Origin: an uncultured Clostridia bacterium
GTDB lineage: Bacteria > Bacillota > Clostridia > TANB77 > CAG-508
Length of the DNA: 5,925 nt
Direction: 5' to 3'
Assembly (NCBI GenBank): GCA_934129745.1
Contig: CAKOWZ010000036.1
Coordinates: 1 to 5,925, forward strand
Within the stretch, counting starts at the first letter, position 1, and each line of letters starts with the position of its first letter. The notes below the pieces were generated by a model. That model did not search any database. It saw only the letters and a list, made by a program, of their open reading frames with translations, and was not told where the DNA came from. Positions 5,803 to 5,925 of this stretch are shown one piece after another. The position numbers and the translations under genes were made by a program.

Positions 5803-5895
5803 ATGTCTGAGAGAAAGAACCAATTTGGAGAATATAGAGTTTACACAGGAGAGTATCGAAAAGTTTGTGTAAACTTTAAACTTCTTATGATATAA
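5803..5895 (+). CDS. Doubtful 30-codon ORF of unknown function
   Basis: ATG at 5803, TAA at 5893. The peptide begins MSERKNQFGEYR and contains an internal repeat, GEYR-VYT-GEYR-KV, from two related DNA stretches 21 bp apart (from 5827 and 5848). It is preceded by the 13-bp inverted repeat and followed directly by another. No convincing ribosome binding site is seen (only GTGG in the hairpin arm) and no good promoter. The same DNA is also open in a minus-strand frame (5875 to 5762). It may equally be a structured RNA or a remnant of a longer gene. I do not recognise it. Confidence 0.15.
   Translation: MSERKNQFGEYRVYTGEYRKVCVNFKLLMI
5838..5877. repeat. 10-bp inverted repeat with a competing 7-bp hairpin
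   Basis: AGTTTACACA (5838-5847) and TGTGTAAACT (5866-5875) pair perfectly with an 18-nt loop. The right arm can instead fold locally as AAAGTTT (5860-5866), GTGT loop, AAACTTT (5871-5877). The two pairings exclude each other. This could reflect RNA switching or simply the repetitive AAAGTTT/AAACTTT content. Confidence 0.6.
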
Positions 5896-5925
5896 AACAT
5901 AAATATGAAAAAATTTATTTATGTT
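5896..5925. repeat. AT-rich inverted repeat at the right edge, possible terminator cut by the window
   Basis: AACATAAATA (5896-5905) and TATTTATGTT (5916-5925) pair over 10 bp with a 10-nt loop and end exactly at the window edge. If T residues follow beyond the edge, pairing with the A residues at 5894-5895 would extend the stem and make it a terminator for plus-strand transcription. This cannot be seen here. Confidence 0.4.

Noticed and set aside
5762..5875. Minus-strand open frame of 37 codons through the structured right-end region
   Set aside because: No start codon or ribosome binding site opens it, and it stops inside the first inverted repeat; it could only be real as a remnant.

Overview
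The window is very AT-rich with the standard genetic code (TGG for Trp, TGA not read through) and Shine-Dalgarno sites of Bacillota type (AGGGGG, GAGGTG, AAGGA). Gene content (TetR-family regulator, two-gene FtsX-type ABC exporter, UbiB/AarF-like kinase with no visible quinone genes) and near-consensus sigma-70/SigA promoters suggest a low-GC Bacillota, most likely a clostridial anaerobe. The species cannot be named from this sequence.

Layout. 1-65: a G/C-richer intergenic end with four 11-bp tandem units and a GGACACGTCC palindrome, resembling debris of a REP/RAYT-type element. 66-1610 (minus): UbiB/ABC1-family atypical kinase. 1611-1797: a strong bidirectional hairpin terminator, plus a promoter for the kinase whose -35 box lies inside the terminator stem. 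1798-4167 (minus): an eight-helix FtsX/MacB-like permease with two extracellular domains. 4169-4879 (minus): its LolD/MacB-type ATPase, one base upstream of the permease. 4880-5108: divergent control region. 5109-5717 (plus): TetR-family regulator. 5718-5925: no recognised gene, but three consecutive inverted repeats and a doubtful 30-codon ORF.

How it works together. The ATPase and permease form one operon, transcribed away from the TetR gene. Both divergent promoters are perfect TTGACA-N17-TATAAT. Their -35 boxes lie back to back, 26 bp apart, around an 11+4+11 bp palindrome. A second copy of its core (15 of 16 half-site bases) lies just downstream of the predicted exporter start site. The simplest reading is a self-regulated TetR switch that holds two intrinsically strong promoters off until a ligand, perhaps an exported toxic compound or peptide, releases the repressor. 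The ligand and substrate cannot be read from the sequence. The kinase gene is probably a separate transcription unit.

I found no clearly new defence or mobile system. The most distinctive items are the symmetric promoter/operator design, the second operator, the terminator-promoter overlap, and the unexplained structured region at the right end.
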